Assembly: GCF_958298935.1 (NCBI RefSeq)
Contig: NC_084930.1
Span: 26,882,001-26,946,000 of the forward strand
Origin: Phragmites australis
Taxonomy: Eukaryota > Streptophyta > Magnoliopsida > Poales > Poaceae
Length of the DNA stretch: 64,000 nt
Direction: 5' to 3'
Under the pieces are notes generated by a model that made no database searches, was not told the DNA's origin, and saw only the letters and a list, made by a program, of their open reading frames with translations. The position numbers and the translations under genes were made by a program. Each line of letters opens with the position of its first letter. Within the stretch, counting starts at the first letter, position 1. Shown in pieces: positions 35,320 to 64,000 of the stretch.

Positions 35320-36896
35320 TGAAAGGATCGAATGGTCCAAGAGAGAGTGAATTGAGCTCTAATTAAAATTACTTCTACCAAACTCTAGAATAAGTAAGCA
35401 ACCTTAGCCTATATAAATAGTAATACAACTACACGATCAAGCTAGATGAAAGCAAGTAAATAAATAAGCTAGAACACAAAGTAAATTACGGAATTGAAAG
35501 CTTGCAAGAATATAAATGCTCAAATTAAATGTAGGAAAGTAAAGAGACGGACAAGAAGACACTAATATTTTTCTCGAGGTATTAGAGAGTTGGCACTCCC
35601 CCAGTCCTTGTTGAAGCATCCACTAAGGATATCACTCCCTTTAAGCCACCAAGACTTAAGTGATCTCTTATGATTGCCACTTCCCCATCTCCGAATTGGC
35701 GGGCATCAAATCGAGCACAAAGCTTCTCTTGAGACTCCAACAAGATCTTCAAGAGCTCACCAAAATACCTCCAATCACCAAGACCGACTAGGTGTTGCCA
35801 ACCACAATAGTAAAAAGCCAATAGCTTCACTTGACTAAGTTCAAGCCTAAACTACAGCTAGATGCACACTTGCTACTCTCTACGCACTAATGATATCCTT
35901 AATCTTCAATTAAGAATTTCAAAAATCACTCTAGTGCGTTCTCTTGCTTCTTGATGACACACACAGTGTATATGCTCTTCTAGATTTGCAAGATGTTCAA
36001 GTGAGGCAAAATGATGGGATATTTATAAGCTAGAGGTCAAAATCTAGCTGTTGTCCAACCACCCACATTATCTGTGAACACTGGATGATCCGTGTACACC
36101 TTCTCACACACATCGGCCCATTCGGTGTGTACATTTTTCCAATGGCTAGCCACTACCAGCTGTCACTAGCCGTTACCACTGAAATACTCCGGTGAAGTCT
36201 TCTATCCACACATAGGACCATCCAAATGTGCACCAGCACCGAGCCAACAAACAAAACTCTGTAAAATACTCTAGAGAGGCTATCTCATTAATCACCGGAC
36301 AATTCGGTGAGTTCATCCTTTTTCTTATGAATACTATACTTCTTCTATAAAACACTAGTGTTCATACCACTCTAACACCGGACCATCCTATGTGTTGTTT
36401 CTGAAAAGCTTCTCCTGAGCCAAGAACACTTCGATGTGTACAATAATCTAAGCACCAGACCATCTGGTGAGTGTAATTTTCTCTGAACTCATCCAATTCA
36501 AACGATCTTGAGCACTAACTTCTCGACATCTTAACCATATGCTTCTTTGCGCTAAATAGTGCTAGAATTTTACAAGTATACATCCAACCAAGTCTAGTCT
36601 CAACTAGATCAAGTTACTACCCTTAGCCCTTCTTTATAGTACGATCAAAAGACTAAAAATAGAGACCTATACTACTCTAAGTGTCATTCATCTCCTTATG
36701 ACACTTAGAACTAGAAGATCCTTAATCTTGATGCTCATATCCTTGATCGTCCATAGAATCAATTTTACAGACCAAGAAAACCCAATCATCATTATGAACT
36801 AAATATATAACCTTCAAAACAAACTTGTTAGTCACAATGATACTTTTCATTAATCACTGAAACACTTACCACTTACCTAGGGGCAAAGATGCTATA
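35320..36896 (-). repeat. 5' LTR of the copia element
   Basis: It starts TGAAAGGATCGAATGG at 35320 and ends near 36896 as GCTATA, where the left LTR has GCTACA. It is longer than the left LTR because of a middle part, about 36180-36660, that contains several CACCGGACCATC-type motifs. Plus or minus frames inside are not genes. Confidence 0.75.
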
Positions 36897-37690
36897 GAAT
36901 GTCAAAGAGCTCTTAGTACAGCCATCTTACGCCATCCGTTTTACATCTTGCGCTATCTAAGTGACAATAGTACATCTAAATAAATAACAAAAACACAATC
37001 ATCTTGAAGCAATTTTCTGTCACTCATTTAGATCCGCATATTGCCACAATCTAGCTACTCAACTTGTCACTCGTTTAGTTGAGGAGGCGGGGAGATGGGC
37101 TCGAGAGACGGGAGATGATGAGCTCAGCAAGGTTGGCGAGGTCAGCGACGAGCACAATGGTCATGGAAGTTGGGCCCAAGCGGTAGAGGCAACCGCAGTG
37201 GCGATGGTGACCATTGTACCACTTCAAACACAACTACCCCTCGAGAGCGGCTTCGGGCTCGGTAGACAGCGGTTGCGATGTGGCTCGGGCGGTCATGAGG
37301 TATATTGTCTGGGTATCATTAGCTCTCAGCTGCAAGGTATCATTAGCTCTTGGTATATTGTATTAATCCGACCCCGACTAGTTATATGGGAAAAAACTCA
37401 GATAGACAGTCAAAGATAATATGATAAGAACTATTGACTAACCATTATGAATCAGCCTATCAGGGTAACAGAAAAGAATTGAATGCTCACACTTCCCCTT
37501 TGGTCATAGAAACTCTTGCTTCCTGAAGTCAGGGCTGGATGAATACAATATAACAAGGGGTAGAGGCAGACGCAGTGGAGACGGTGACCATCGCACCACT
37601 TTGACCGCCACTACGCCTCGGGAGCAGCTTCTAGAGATTGGAAGTGAAGTGAAATGGAGCGCGTCTGAGGGAGACAGGCTTGGGATTTAT
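36897..37690. other. CACTA interior with duplicated GC-rich fragment
   Basis: A block of about 85 bases at 37175-37260 ('GGTAGAGGCAACCGCAGTGG', then 'TGACCATTG') is repeated at 37560-37640 ('GGTAGAGGCAGACGCAGTGG'). The composition is more gene-like than the surroundings, suggesting captured host sequence duplicated inside the transposon. No intact open frame is recognised. 36903-36925 pairs with 26936-26957 as an inverted repeat across the copia insertion. Confidence 0.45.
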
Positions 37691-38089
37691 AGAAGAATTA
37701 TCATTGCTGATTTGAAATATGAACCGACAGTGATAGTAATTAACATTGCCAGTTCGTGTTCGCTCAATTATTGCTTCTTCGGTGAGCATATGAATTGTCA
37801 ATGATAATTCGTATCACTGCCAATTTTGGAATACGAGCCAGCAGAGATAATGATTATCACTATTGGTTCATACTGGCTCAATTATTGCGCTATCAGTGAG
37901 CTTTTAAACCTACAATGATAGTTAACTATTACTACCGGTTCTTATGGTTCACGATTAGATCTCTCGGTTTAGCTTATGAACCGTCAGTGATACCTTATTA
38001 CTGTCAGTTATTTCCAAAATCAGCAGTGAAAGAGGGCATTTTTAGTGTGAATGCATTTTTAAAGTGTATGCATAGTAAAAATTAAAAAA

Positions 38090-39640
38090 CAAATTTAAAG
38101 ATGCCAAGACAGGAGTGAATTGGGTTCTAAAACTTTTTGGAGGTCTAGAAACTAAGTTCAAGAAATTAAAACAACTTTAACCTAGATGTGCTTCAGTTCC
38201 TAGTGTGTCTACCAAACTCTCAAAGTTTTCTAGGCCTAGTTCCAAACCTATTCTAGTATGGCAATTCTAGGAAAGTAAATTGAAAAATGTAAATACGTAC
38301 AAGAATTGAAATATTTGAAGTAAATGCGGAATGTAAAGAAACTACAAGATCATTTTTCCCTCGGGATATCAGAGAGTTGGCACTCTCCACTAGTATTCAC
38401 TGGAGCACCCATGCAAGGGTGTAGCTCCCTCTTGATCCCGTGTAAGGGACCAAGCGCTTACTAGTGGTAGTCCTTCTCTACTTTGGATCGGTGGACTTTC
38501 AATCGATACATCTTTATCTTGAGACTTCAACAATTACTCCAACATGAAGATCACCAAGATCACACACCACCAAACCATCTAGGTGACCGAAATCACCAAG
38601 AGTAACAAGCTAAGAATCTCACTTTATATAATCTAAGCCAAAGATATGGATGGATGCACATCAACTACTCTCCTAACACTAATGATCTTCTTAATCTTGC
38701 AATTAAGGAGCTTGAAACTTACTCAAGTGCTTCTTGCTTCTTCTTCCTCTTGACTCTCAAAGGATGTAAATGAGCTCAACCACCAGTCAAGAGGGTCTTC
38801 ATGGAGCAGAGGGGGCATATTTATAGCCCCAAGGGCCAAACTAGCCGTTACCCCTTTAGCCCAAAAATATTGCTAACACCAGTTGATACGTTGATGATTA
38901 AACATCTGCATCAGAACATCCGATGAATATAAGTCCAGAGTCTCTAGAAATTAGCTATTATTGTACATCAACACTCATGGGATGTCCTATTGAGGTTCAA
39001 ACCTACACACTGGAACATCTGGTTAACATGACTACATTGACCTTCAAGCTCAGATGGTTCTGCACAAGTACTCTGGTGCTTCTCTCCGTTGATCATTGGA
39101 ATTTTCGGTGCTAATTATCTGATGAAGTCATCGGATCATTTGGTGTGCAGACCTTCTGAACATCACCAAAAATTATGCTCTCAAGAAAATTACTTTGGTG
39201 AGGTCATTCGGTAATCATCGGAACATCCAGTGAACACACTTTGAAAATGACAAGTTTTCATGCTATCGGGAAAATTGCTCAGGTGATATCTTCTTATGAG
39301 CATCGGACCATCAGATGCATGTAGCGGTTGCACTTCATTAGAAAATTGCTCTCTGTACAATTAGTCTGGTGCAATCAACTGATGCACTCATCGGATCATC
39401 CGATGCATGCAGAAAATAGGGACATTTTCAATTCAATCTATTCTTTGTTTCGTCTTTGATCTTCGTTTTCTTGGGCTTCATCTGAAGTACCTAGTGCTAG
39501 ACTCGACTAGTGTGCATCACAACTATCTCTCTAGCTTAAACTAGATCAAGCTACTATCCTCAACTCCTTTATAATATGGCCAAAGAAAAAATAAGAGACA
39601 TATCTACTGTAAGTGTTAACCCAACATTGACTTATTATTT
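38090..39640 (-). repeat. LTR-like sequence of a third copia relic
   Basis: It starts near 'TGCCAAGACAGGAGTGAATT' and contains many 'CATCGGACCATC' and 'CATCGGATCATCCGATGC' motifs at 38880-39420. This is the same style as the other copia LTRs. It lies directly downstream (minus reading) of the RNase H trace at 39663. Exact ends and target duplication could not be set. No matching 5' LTR is present to the right. Confidence 0.5.
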
Positions 39641-39662
39641 ATATGCTTAACACTTATTGTTT

Positions 39663-41193
39663 GATCCTAGATTCTATCTTTCACAACATGAACTTGAAGT
39701 CGATGTGTTTGACATCACCACTCAACTTGTTGTTACTCGTATAGAAAATTGTAAGTTGATTATCACAGTATATGTAAGTGGCTTGAAATACTTTCAACCA
39801 CTCTTAATCTCGGGATAAAATTCTTTAGCCATATAGCTTGCTCGGTAGCCTCATAACATGCTACAAATTCAGCTTGCATCGTTGACGATGTCGTAAGTAT
39901 CTGTTTGGAGCTTTTCCACAAGATAGCTCCACCAGCGAGGGTGAAGATATAATCTGACGTGAATTTCTTAGTATCCACACACCCCGCAAAGTCTGCATCT
40001 GAATAGCCAACAACTTCGAGGTTATCGTATTTTCTAAATATGAGCATGTAATTCTTAGTGACTTACAAATAGCAAAGAACTTTCTTAACGGCTTTCCAGT
40101 GGTCCGGTCCTGGATTTGACTAATATCTGCTTAGCATCCCAATCACAAAAGCTAAATCAGGGCGAGTATATACTTGAGCATACATAATGCTTCTGACAGC
40201 TAAAGCATAAGGAACCGATTTCATCTGATTAGTTTCATATTGGTTCCTCAAACATTAAAATGTCCCAAACTAATCGCCCTTAACAATAGGAGCAGACATA
40301 GTAGAGCACTTATGTATATTGTATTTCTTCAGTACTCTATCAATGTATGCCTTTTGAGACAAACATAATACTCCTTTGGACCGATCTCGGTGAATCTCAA
40401 TGCCAAGAACGTAAGAAGCTTCACCGAAATCCTTCATGTCAAAATTAGTGGAAAGAAATATATTGGTCTCAAACAGCATATCCTTATCGTTGCTAGCTAA
40501 TAAGATATCATCTACATAAAGAACTAAGATGGTGAATTTTCTCCCTTTAAATTTTACATAAATGCAGTTATCAACTTTATTTTCTTTAAAGCCAAAATTT
40601 TTAATGAATTTATCAAACTTAAGATACCATTTCCTAGACGCTTGCTTTAGACCATAAATTGATTTCTTAAAGCGACATCGTAAATGTTCCTTACCTTCCA
40701 TGACAAAACCTTCCGGTTGAGTCATGTAAAGATTTTCTTCCAAGTCACCATTAAGGAATGCCATCTTTATGTCCATCTATTGCCGCTCTAAATCATAATA
40801 TGCTACAAGCGCCATAATTATTCTAAAAGAATATTTACTTGATATAGGAGAGAAAGTATCATTATAGTCGATCCCTTCTCTTTGCGAGAAGCCAGGGGGT
40901 GCACTGATGTTAGTTTTTACAGAAGGTGCAACCACCTGGGGCACAGGGATGTAAGGCTCTTGGATCAACGGTGTAGGAACATAAACCCGCTTTTCCTCGA
41001 GATCAACTTTCATGGGCTCCAGATCCTTATTCTCAAGAAATACAATGTATCTTATTTCAACGAATTTAGTGATCCTATTTGGACAGTAAAAGCAACACTC
41101 CTTTGATCTCTCGAAATACCCAATAAAGTGACAATTAACTATCTTAGGATCTAATTTCCTAATATGTGGATTAAAAACTTTAGCTTTACCTGC
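39663..41193 (-). pseudogene. Copia RT/RNase H and integrase C-terminus
   Basis: Minus strand. 40777-41193 is the integrase C-terminal extension and RT entry ('GIDYNDTFSPISSKYSFRII'). It is followed without a frame change by RT at 40270-40776 ('SIYGLKQASRKWYLKFDKFI' and the catalytic YVDD, 'LVLYVDDILLASN'). An in-frame TAG replaces the expected Gln between them. 39763-40047 is RNase H ('SDADFAGCVDTKKFTSDYIF', 'SSTMQAEFVACYEATEQAIW'). 39663-39780 holds its last codons in a shifted frame. RT itself looks well preserved. Confidence 0.85.
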
Positions 41194-41198
41194 ACAGC

Positions 41199-42328
41199 TG
41201 TCGGTGATATGGGAACTGAGGGTTCCTGAGTCCCGAGGCCAGGACAGCACAGTGCCACATGGCGCCATTCCTCGGGGACCATCTCCCCGAGGGCCTGAGA
41301 AATGCCAGAACCGGGAGGGGGTGCTCGGGGCCAAGAACAGTTGGTCCCCGAGTACCCAGAGTTCCCCGAGGACCCGAGAAGAGCCAGATTCGAGAGGGGG
41401 TGCTCGGGGCCAAGAACAGTTGGTCCCTGAGTACCCAGAGTTCCTCGAGAACCTGAGAAGTCCCTTGCCGGTGGACCCTGCAAAGGCTCTATGGTGAGGT
41501 GTCAATCGGTGGGAAGCCTGATACTGCATTTAAGGGGGAGCGTGGCCGGTCACATCCAACCACTCCCCCCCCCCCCACACACACACACTTGTCGCACTGA
41601 GTACATCAGTCCCTGCCACAGTCTGACAGGGAGGCGTGGGCACAATTAATGCGACGGGTCCCATTGCACCTCCCCCTGTGAGGCCCATAAAGGAAGACAG
41701 CTTGAGGATATCGTCGATGGCTCGAGGCGTATCGCTTGTTGCCCTGCTGCGTCAGACCATGTCAGATCTACTCTGATCGGACGGGCATACGGGGATATTC
41801 AGTGGTTGGCCGGTGGGCCCCCCTACACCTGCTAAGGTTGGGGCGTAAAGACTGACGGGACCATCCAAGGGATGCATTTTCAACCCCTGTAACATCAAAC
41901 TATAGACTCATAATGGTTGTTTTCCATTTATGGCTTACGGAAACTTGTGCCCCCGATATGGGCACGCCGAGCCTCCATCCGGTACGATAAAAGGGGGGGG
42001 GGACACTTCGTAGAAAGAGAAGTTAGAAGTTTAGACGAAGCTCAAGACTTAAAACAAAAAACCTTGTAACACAGAGATCCAGAGAAAGGCCTTCCAAGAG
42101 TATTAATAACACACCAGACATACATGAGTAGGGTATTACGCTTCGTGTGGTCCGAACCTGTCTAAATCCCTTGTGTATTTACTCCCACTAGCGGACAATC
42201 ATCCGTCCCGCCTAAGTCCCACACATTTGAATTAACCCCACGTACGAGGTAGATCCAAAATCAGCCCCCCTGCCGAATGTCAAAGGGGGTACCTCAGGAT
42301 CCCCGTTTGCGGTGTTCATCCACCGACA
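41199..42328 (-). mobile_element. Solo LTR splitting the third copia relic
   Basis: TGTCGG (41199) and CCGACA (42328) bound a 1130-base insertion with perfect target duplications ACAGC (41194-41198 and 42329-42333). It is the same family as 15834-17158 but reversed. It has a C tract and CA repeat near 41565-41590 and a G tract near 41990. The frame at 40777-41529 that reads from LTR into integrase is an artefact of this insertion. Confidence 0.85.
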
Positions 42329-42333
42329 ACAGC

Positions 42334-43400
42334 CCTACACACGCAAATACTTCAAAGTGGGTTTTTCTTAGTTCATAATTCGTAAGGTGTTTTTGAAACT
42401 AATTTACTGGGAACTCGATTAAGAATGTGTGTGGCTATCTTAAGTGCCTCTATTGACAATCCAACTGGTAAACTAGAATAACTGAGCATACTTCACACCA
42501 TATACATAAGCGTGCGATTGCATCTCTCAGCTACCTCGTTTTGCTGAGGTTCACCAAGTGTACATTATTGGGCTACTATGCCATTTTCCTGAAGGAATCT
42601 GGCTAAAGGACCAGAGATTTTCCTGTAAGGGGTATGCCTCCTATAATACTCTCCCCCTCGATCTGATCTCACTACTTTAATCGTTAGGTTGTGCTGATTT
42701 TCTACCTTAGCCTTAAATATCTTGAATTTATCAATAGACTCAGATCGATCTTTAATAGGGTAGATATAGTTGTAACGAGAGAAACTATCAGTGAAGGTAA
42801 TGAATGAATCAAAACTATCCACCGATGTCACTGAAAAAGGACCGTAGATGTCTGTGTGAATTAATTCTAATCATCCTATGCTCCGAGTGGCCCTCTTCTT
42901 TATTTGCTTAAGATATTTTCATTTAATGCAATCTATGCAGTGGTCAGAGTCAAAGAAGTCTAAGGGTTGGAGAATCTCTTCCTTAATAAGACGCTCCATT
43001 CTGTCCCTTGAAATGTGGCCTAAACAATGCCACAATTTTGAAGAAGTCTCATTAATTCTACTTCTCTTTCTCTTATGGTTTACATCATAGATATTCATAG
43101 ACATAGAGGATTCATTAAGAGGAGCATATAAAGTTTATCTTGTTGGATGACAAGACAATAACATCTGAATTAAACTTAAGGATGCACTTATTATCTCCAA
43201 AATTACAATGAAAATCATCATCATCTAACATCGAAACTGAAATGAGATTCCTCCTCATGATAGGAACATAAACTACATTATTCAGTCTAAGAGTGAAGCC
43301 ACTATCAATAACTAATGGAAGAGATCCAGCAGCTTCAACTTCAGCTTCCTTCTCATTGGCCACTATAATACTTCACTCCCCCTTTCCTAATATTCTCACG
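42334..43400 (-). pseudogene. Copia integrase, GAG-pre-integrase and protease relic
   Basis: Minus strand. 42565-42831 is the integrase core ('FITFTDSFSRYNYIYPIKDR', 'VVRSDRGGEYY'). 42919-43104 is GAG-pre-integrase ('SSKLWHCLGHISRDRMERLI'). 43115-43363 is the protease end ('LNNVVYVPIMRRNLISVSML'). Gag and the 5' LTR are missing, so the relic is truncated at about 43400. Confidence 0.8.
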
Positions 43401-45049
43401 GCAAGTAATACCTCTAAGGAGTTGGTAACATGCATAGCAGATTTTCTTTAGGATTTGTATTAGAGGTTTTCAAGTTTCTCCAATTCCCCTCCTTAATGCT
43501 ATCCAAGCTCAATTCGATACTGAACATGTCAATTTGCCTCCAAAACGACCCAAAAACACACAAACATACACATATATGCATAAACAATGTCTAAACATGA
43601 TTAATTGACTTTAATCCGAGGCTAATTAGGGCTAATTATCACTTAATCATGTATAATTAACATTAGCCCGAGACTAATTCACATCAATCAAACTTAAATA
43701 TGTCATACATAACTAATTGATCATCAATATAACTAAACCGATCAAAATTATGACTAATTGATCACAGAACGTCATCAGAACATGAAATTAATCTAATTAG
43801 GTCTAAAACGACGCCGACCAGATTGATGAATGATGATCTCTCTGTTCGTGCAAGGGGCTGTCACCAACCGTCCAGAAAAGGCGACAATTTGACATTGGCC
43901 TTTCAAATATGGCCGTGGAGGGAGAGGGAAAATGGTGTCGTGCACGTAGGTATTACAGACGTACACTTCATGGAGTTGGAGCAGTAGAACGCTGAAAGAG
44001 GTTATCTGTTAAGATTCTAGAGAACTGGAAATCAAACTTCCATGTCAACACTGATTTTCCAACCAGCAAATACTGAGAGAGGTCTGTGGCAACTGCTGCC
44101 TAGTCTTACGGCCATTATTTGTTGCCGACTTGTACTGGTTACAAGAATTTAGACCCTTCCTCTGCCCGATGTGATGTTAGAAAAACAAGTCTATCTGGTG
44201 ATTGGTTAGGTGATCGATTGGACTCCGCGCTTGCTTCTGGAACCGAGACAGGCGAACGGTCTCCGTGGAAGCAATGGGCGTTCTTCGCGTGCGTCGGCGT
44301 TGGCCGCCGAGTCGATCGGTGTCCGACGCCGCTCGAGCGATGACTTCGATTTGCCACGTTATTACGTGCGCTCCGTTTCGATATGGACGAACAGGCTGCA
44401 CCTACGTCTCGACTTTGTCAGTCGGGTCGATCCTAAATTAGATGCACGCGTACGTCCTTGTCCAATCCTAAGTAAGTGCTGAAAACTCCAAACCCAAATG
44501 GTCGATCGAGACATGATCCCTCCCGCTAGCAGTGCCAACAGGCAACCCTACGATCAGAACGGTGGCGACCCTGCTCTCCGAGTCGAGTCCCTGCACGAAT
44601 ACACGGCGATCCATCACCGGCGGATGCATGCCAGTGCGGCCGGTCGACGGCACGCGTATGTGAATGTGCTGGTCCAATATGTCCAGAGGTCCCGGGTGAA
44701 TTCAGTGCCATATATTCTGAAATCCTCCGGAGCATGTGCAATACTCTTTCCATTTCTTTTTATAAGACGTTATTAAAATTTTAAAAAATCTTTCTTTGAT
44801 CATCAAATTCTTTTATAATATACTATGAATTGCTACAAAACCAATAATCTTGCTAAAAATGTGTGAAATACAAATCTAAACATGTACATAATTTGACTAA
44901 TTGTTAGTTAAAATTACAAAGTTTGATTTTATCGAATCCTAATATCCTATATTTTGAACGGAGTGTGCGGATAATTGAAAATGACAAACTTTTTCCAGAA
45001 GGTATGTGCTCGTAAACGTACGAAGTAACAGCACCTAACAAAATGTACA
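43401..45049. other. Intergenic region between copia relic and SYD
   Basis: 43500-43830 is AT-rich, with repeated 'CTAATTGATCA' and 'GGCTAATTAGGGCTAATTA' type motifs. 43836-43873 shares a block with 25634-25670. 44117-44760 has mixed composition with short open frames on both strands that match nothing I know. 44760-45049 is AT-rich and would hold the polyadenylation region of SYD. No gene is supported. Confidence 0.4.
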
Positions 45050-45230
45050 CTAGTTCTGCGACAACAATTCAGAGTATGTGAACTGCCATGCTCTACCATC
45101 ACTGTATTTCAGCACCAGGAGGAACTGAGACGATTTTAGCAGAAGCATGCAATAACTACAAATAGAGCAGTAATAGCAATTCTTACGTACACAGACTCTT
45201 AATGTTTTGTATATACAATGTTTGCATGGT
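45050..45230 (-). other. Probable 3' UTR of SYD
   Basis: The sequence follows the TAA stop at 45231-45233 on the minus strand. No strong AATAAA is visible in this stretch, so the cleavage site is not placed. Confidence 0.35.

Positions 45231-64000
<18,770 letters not shown>

Larger units (their letters stand above)
26969..36896 (-). mobile_element. Copia LTR retrotransposon lacking RT and RNase H
   Basis: Two LTRs in the same orientation bound it: 26969-28078 and 35320-36896, both starting TGAAAGGATCGAAT. A Met-tRNA primer site sits beside the right LTR. Internal order read on minus: gag, degenerate zinc knuckle, protease/GAG-pre-integrase, integrase core, then an extra frame instead of RT/RNase H. 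A solo LTR is inserted within (31137-32501). Flanking 5-mers are GAACA and GAATG, so the target duplication is imperfect, and the right LTR terminus reads TATA rather than TACA. The LTRs differ by many substitutions and in length, so the insertion is old. Confidence 0.8.
26505..38047. mobile_element. CACTA-like DNA transposon split by a copia element
   Basis: The left part, 26505-26790, and the right part, 37690-38047, both carry many copies of a subterminal motif of the type 'AACCGACAGTGATA' in both orientations, characteristic of grass CACTA (En/Spm) elements. The right end reads GCATTTTTAGTG, the inverse of a CACTA start, followed by TGA. The left terminus is decayed and not securely placed. 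No transposase was seen, so it would be non-autonomous. Most of its length is the copia insertion at 26969-36896. Confidence 0.6.

Noticed and set aside
40777..41529. A single 250-residue protein
   Set aside because: The reading frame crosses the boundary of a solo LTR at 41199; only the part below 41193 is integrase/RT sequence.

Overview
The window is plant nuclear DNA, almost certainly from a grass (Poaceae). The evidence is nested copia and gypsy LTR elements with grass-style GC-rich LTRs, hAT, CACTA and MITE pieces, an F-box/LRR gene-family relic, and intron-rich genes with GT-AG splice sites. The species cannot be told from sequence alone. Two genes look intact: an intronless Nudix hydrolase (22163-22675, minus) and the 3' three quarters of a very large SWI2/SNF2 chromatin-remodelling ATPase of the SPLAYED (SYD) type (45231 to beyond 64000, minus).

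Layout. 1-5637 is a degenerate minus-strand copia element; its LTR at 3688-5637 abuts the 3' end of an F-box/LRR gene copy. 5638-19400 is a duplicated F-box/LRR neighbourhood: several copies of the gene's C-terminal codons plus 3' flank, one longer relic whose two halves face opposite ways (11930-13305), and insertions into the duplicated copies. These insertions are a complete hAT element (6108-9291), a solo LTR inside that hAT element's target duplication (9297-10163), and a solo LTR (14686-18854) holding a second solo LTR (15834-17158). 19400-24640 is mostly intergenic and contains the Nudix gene. 24645-25560 is GC-rich and unassigned. 26505-38047 looks like a CACTA-type element broken by a minus-strand copia element (26969-36896) that has lost reverse transcriptase and RNase H and itself carries a solo LTR. 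38090-43400 is a third copia relic, split by a solo LTR at 41199-42328.

The SYD gene fills the right third. I could place 40 coding blocks whose phases all agree and give about 4,100 codons in the window; the N-terminus lies beyond the right edge. They encode a QLQ-like motif, an HSA region, the two-lobed Snf2 ATPase, a SnAC region, AT-hooks and a very long acidic tail.

The most unusual feature is that tail (45231-52553). It is built from repeated exons that all have phase-1 introns on both sides. Eleven exons begin with the same short peptide module, and two large exons and the last two exons are paralogous pairs. The flanking introns are duplicated too. One copy has lost its splice donor. 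This looks like repeated segmental exon duplication remodelling the C-terminus of a chromatin remodeller.
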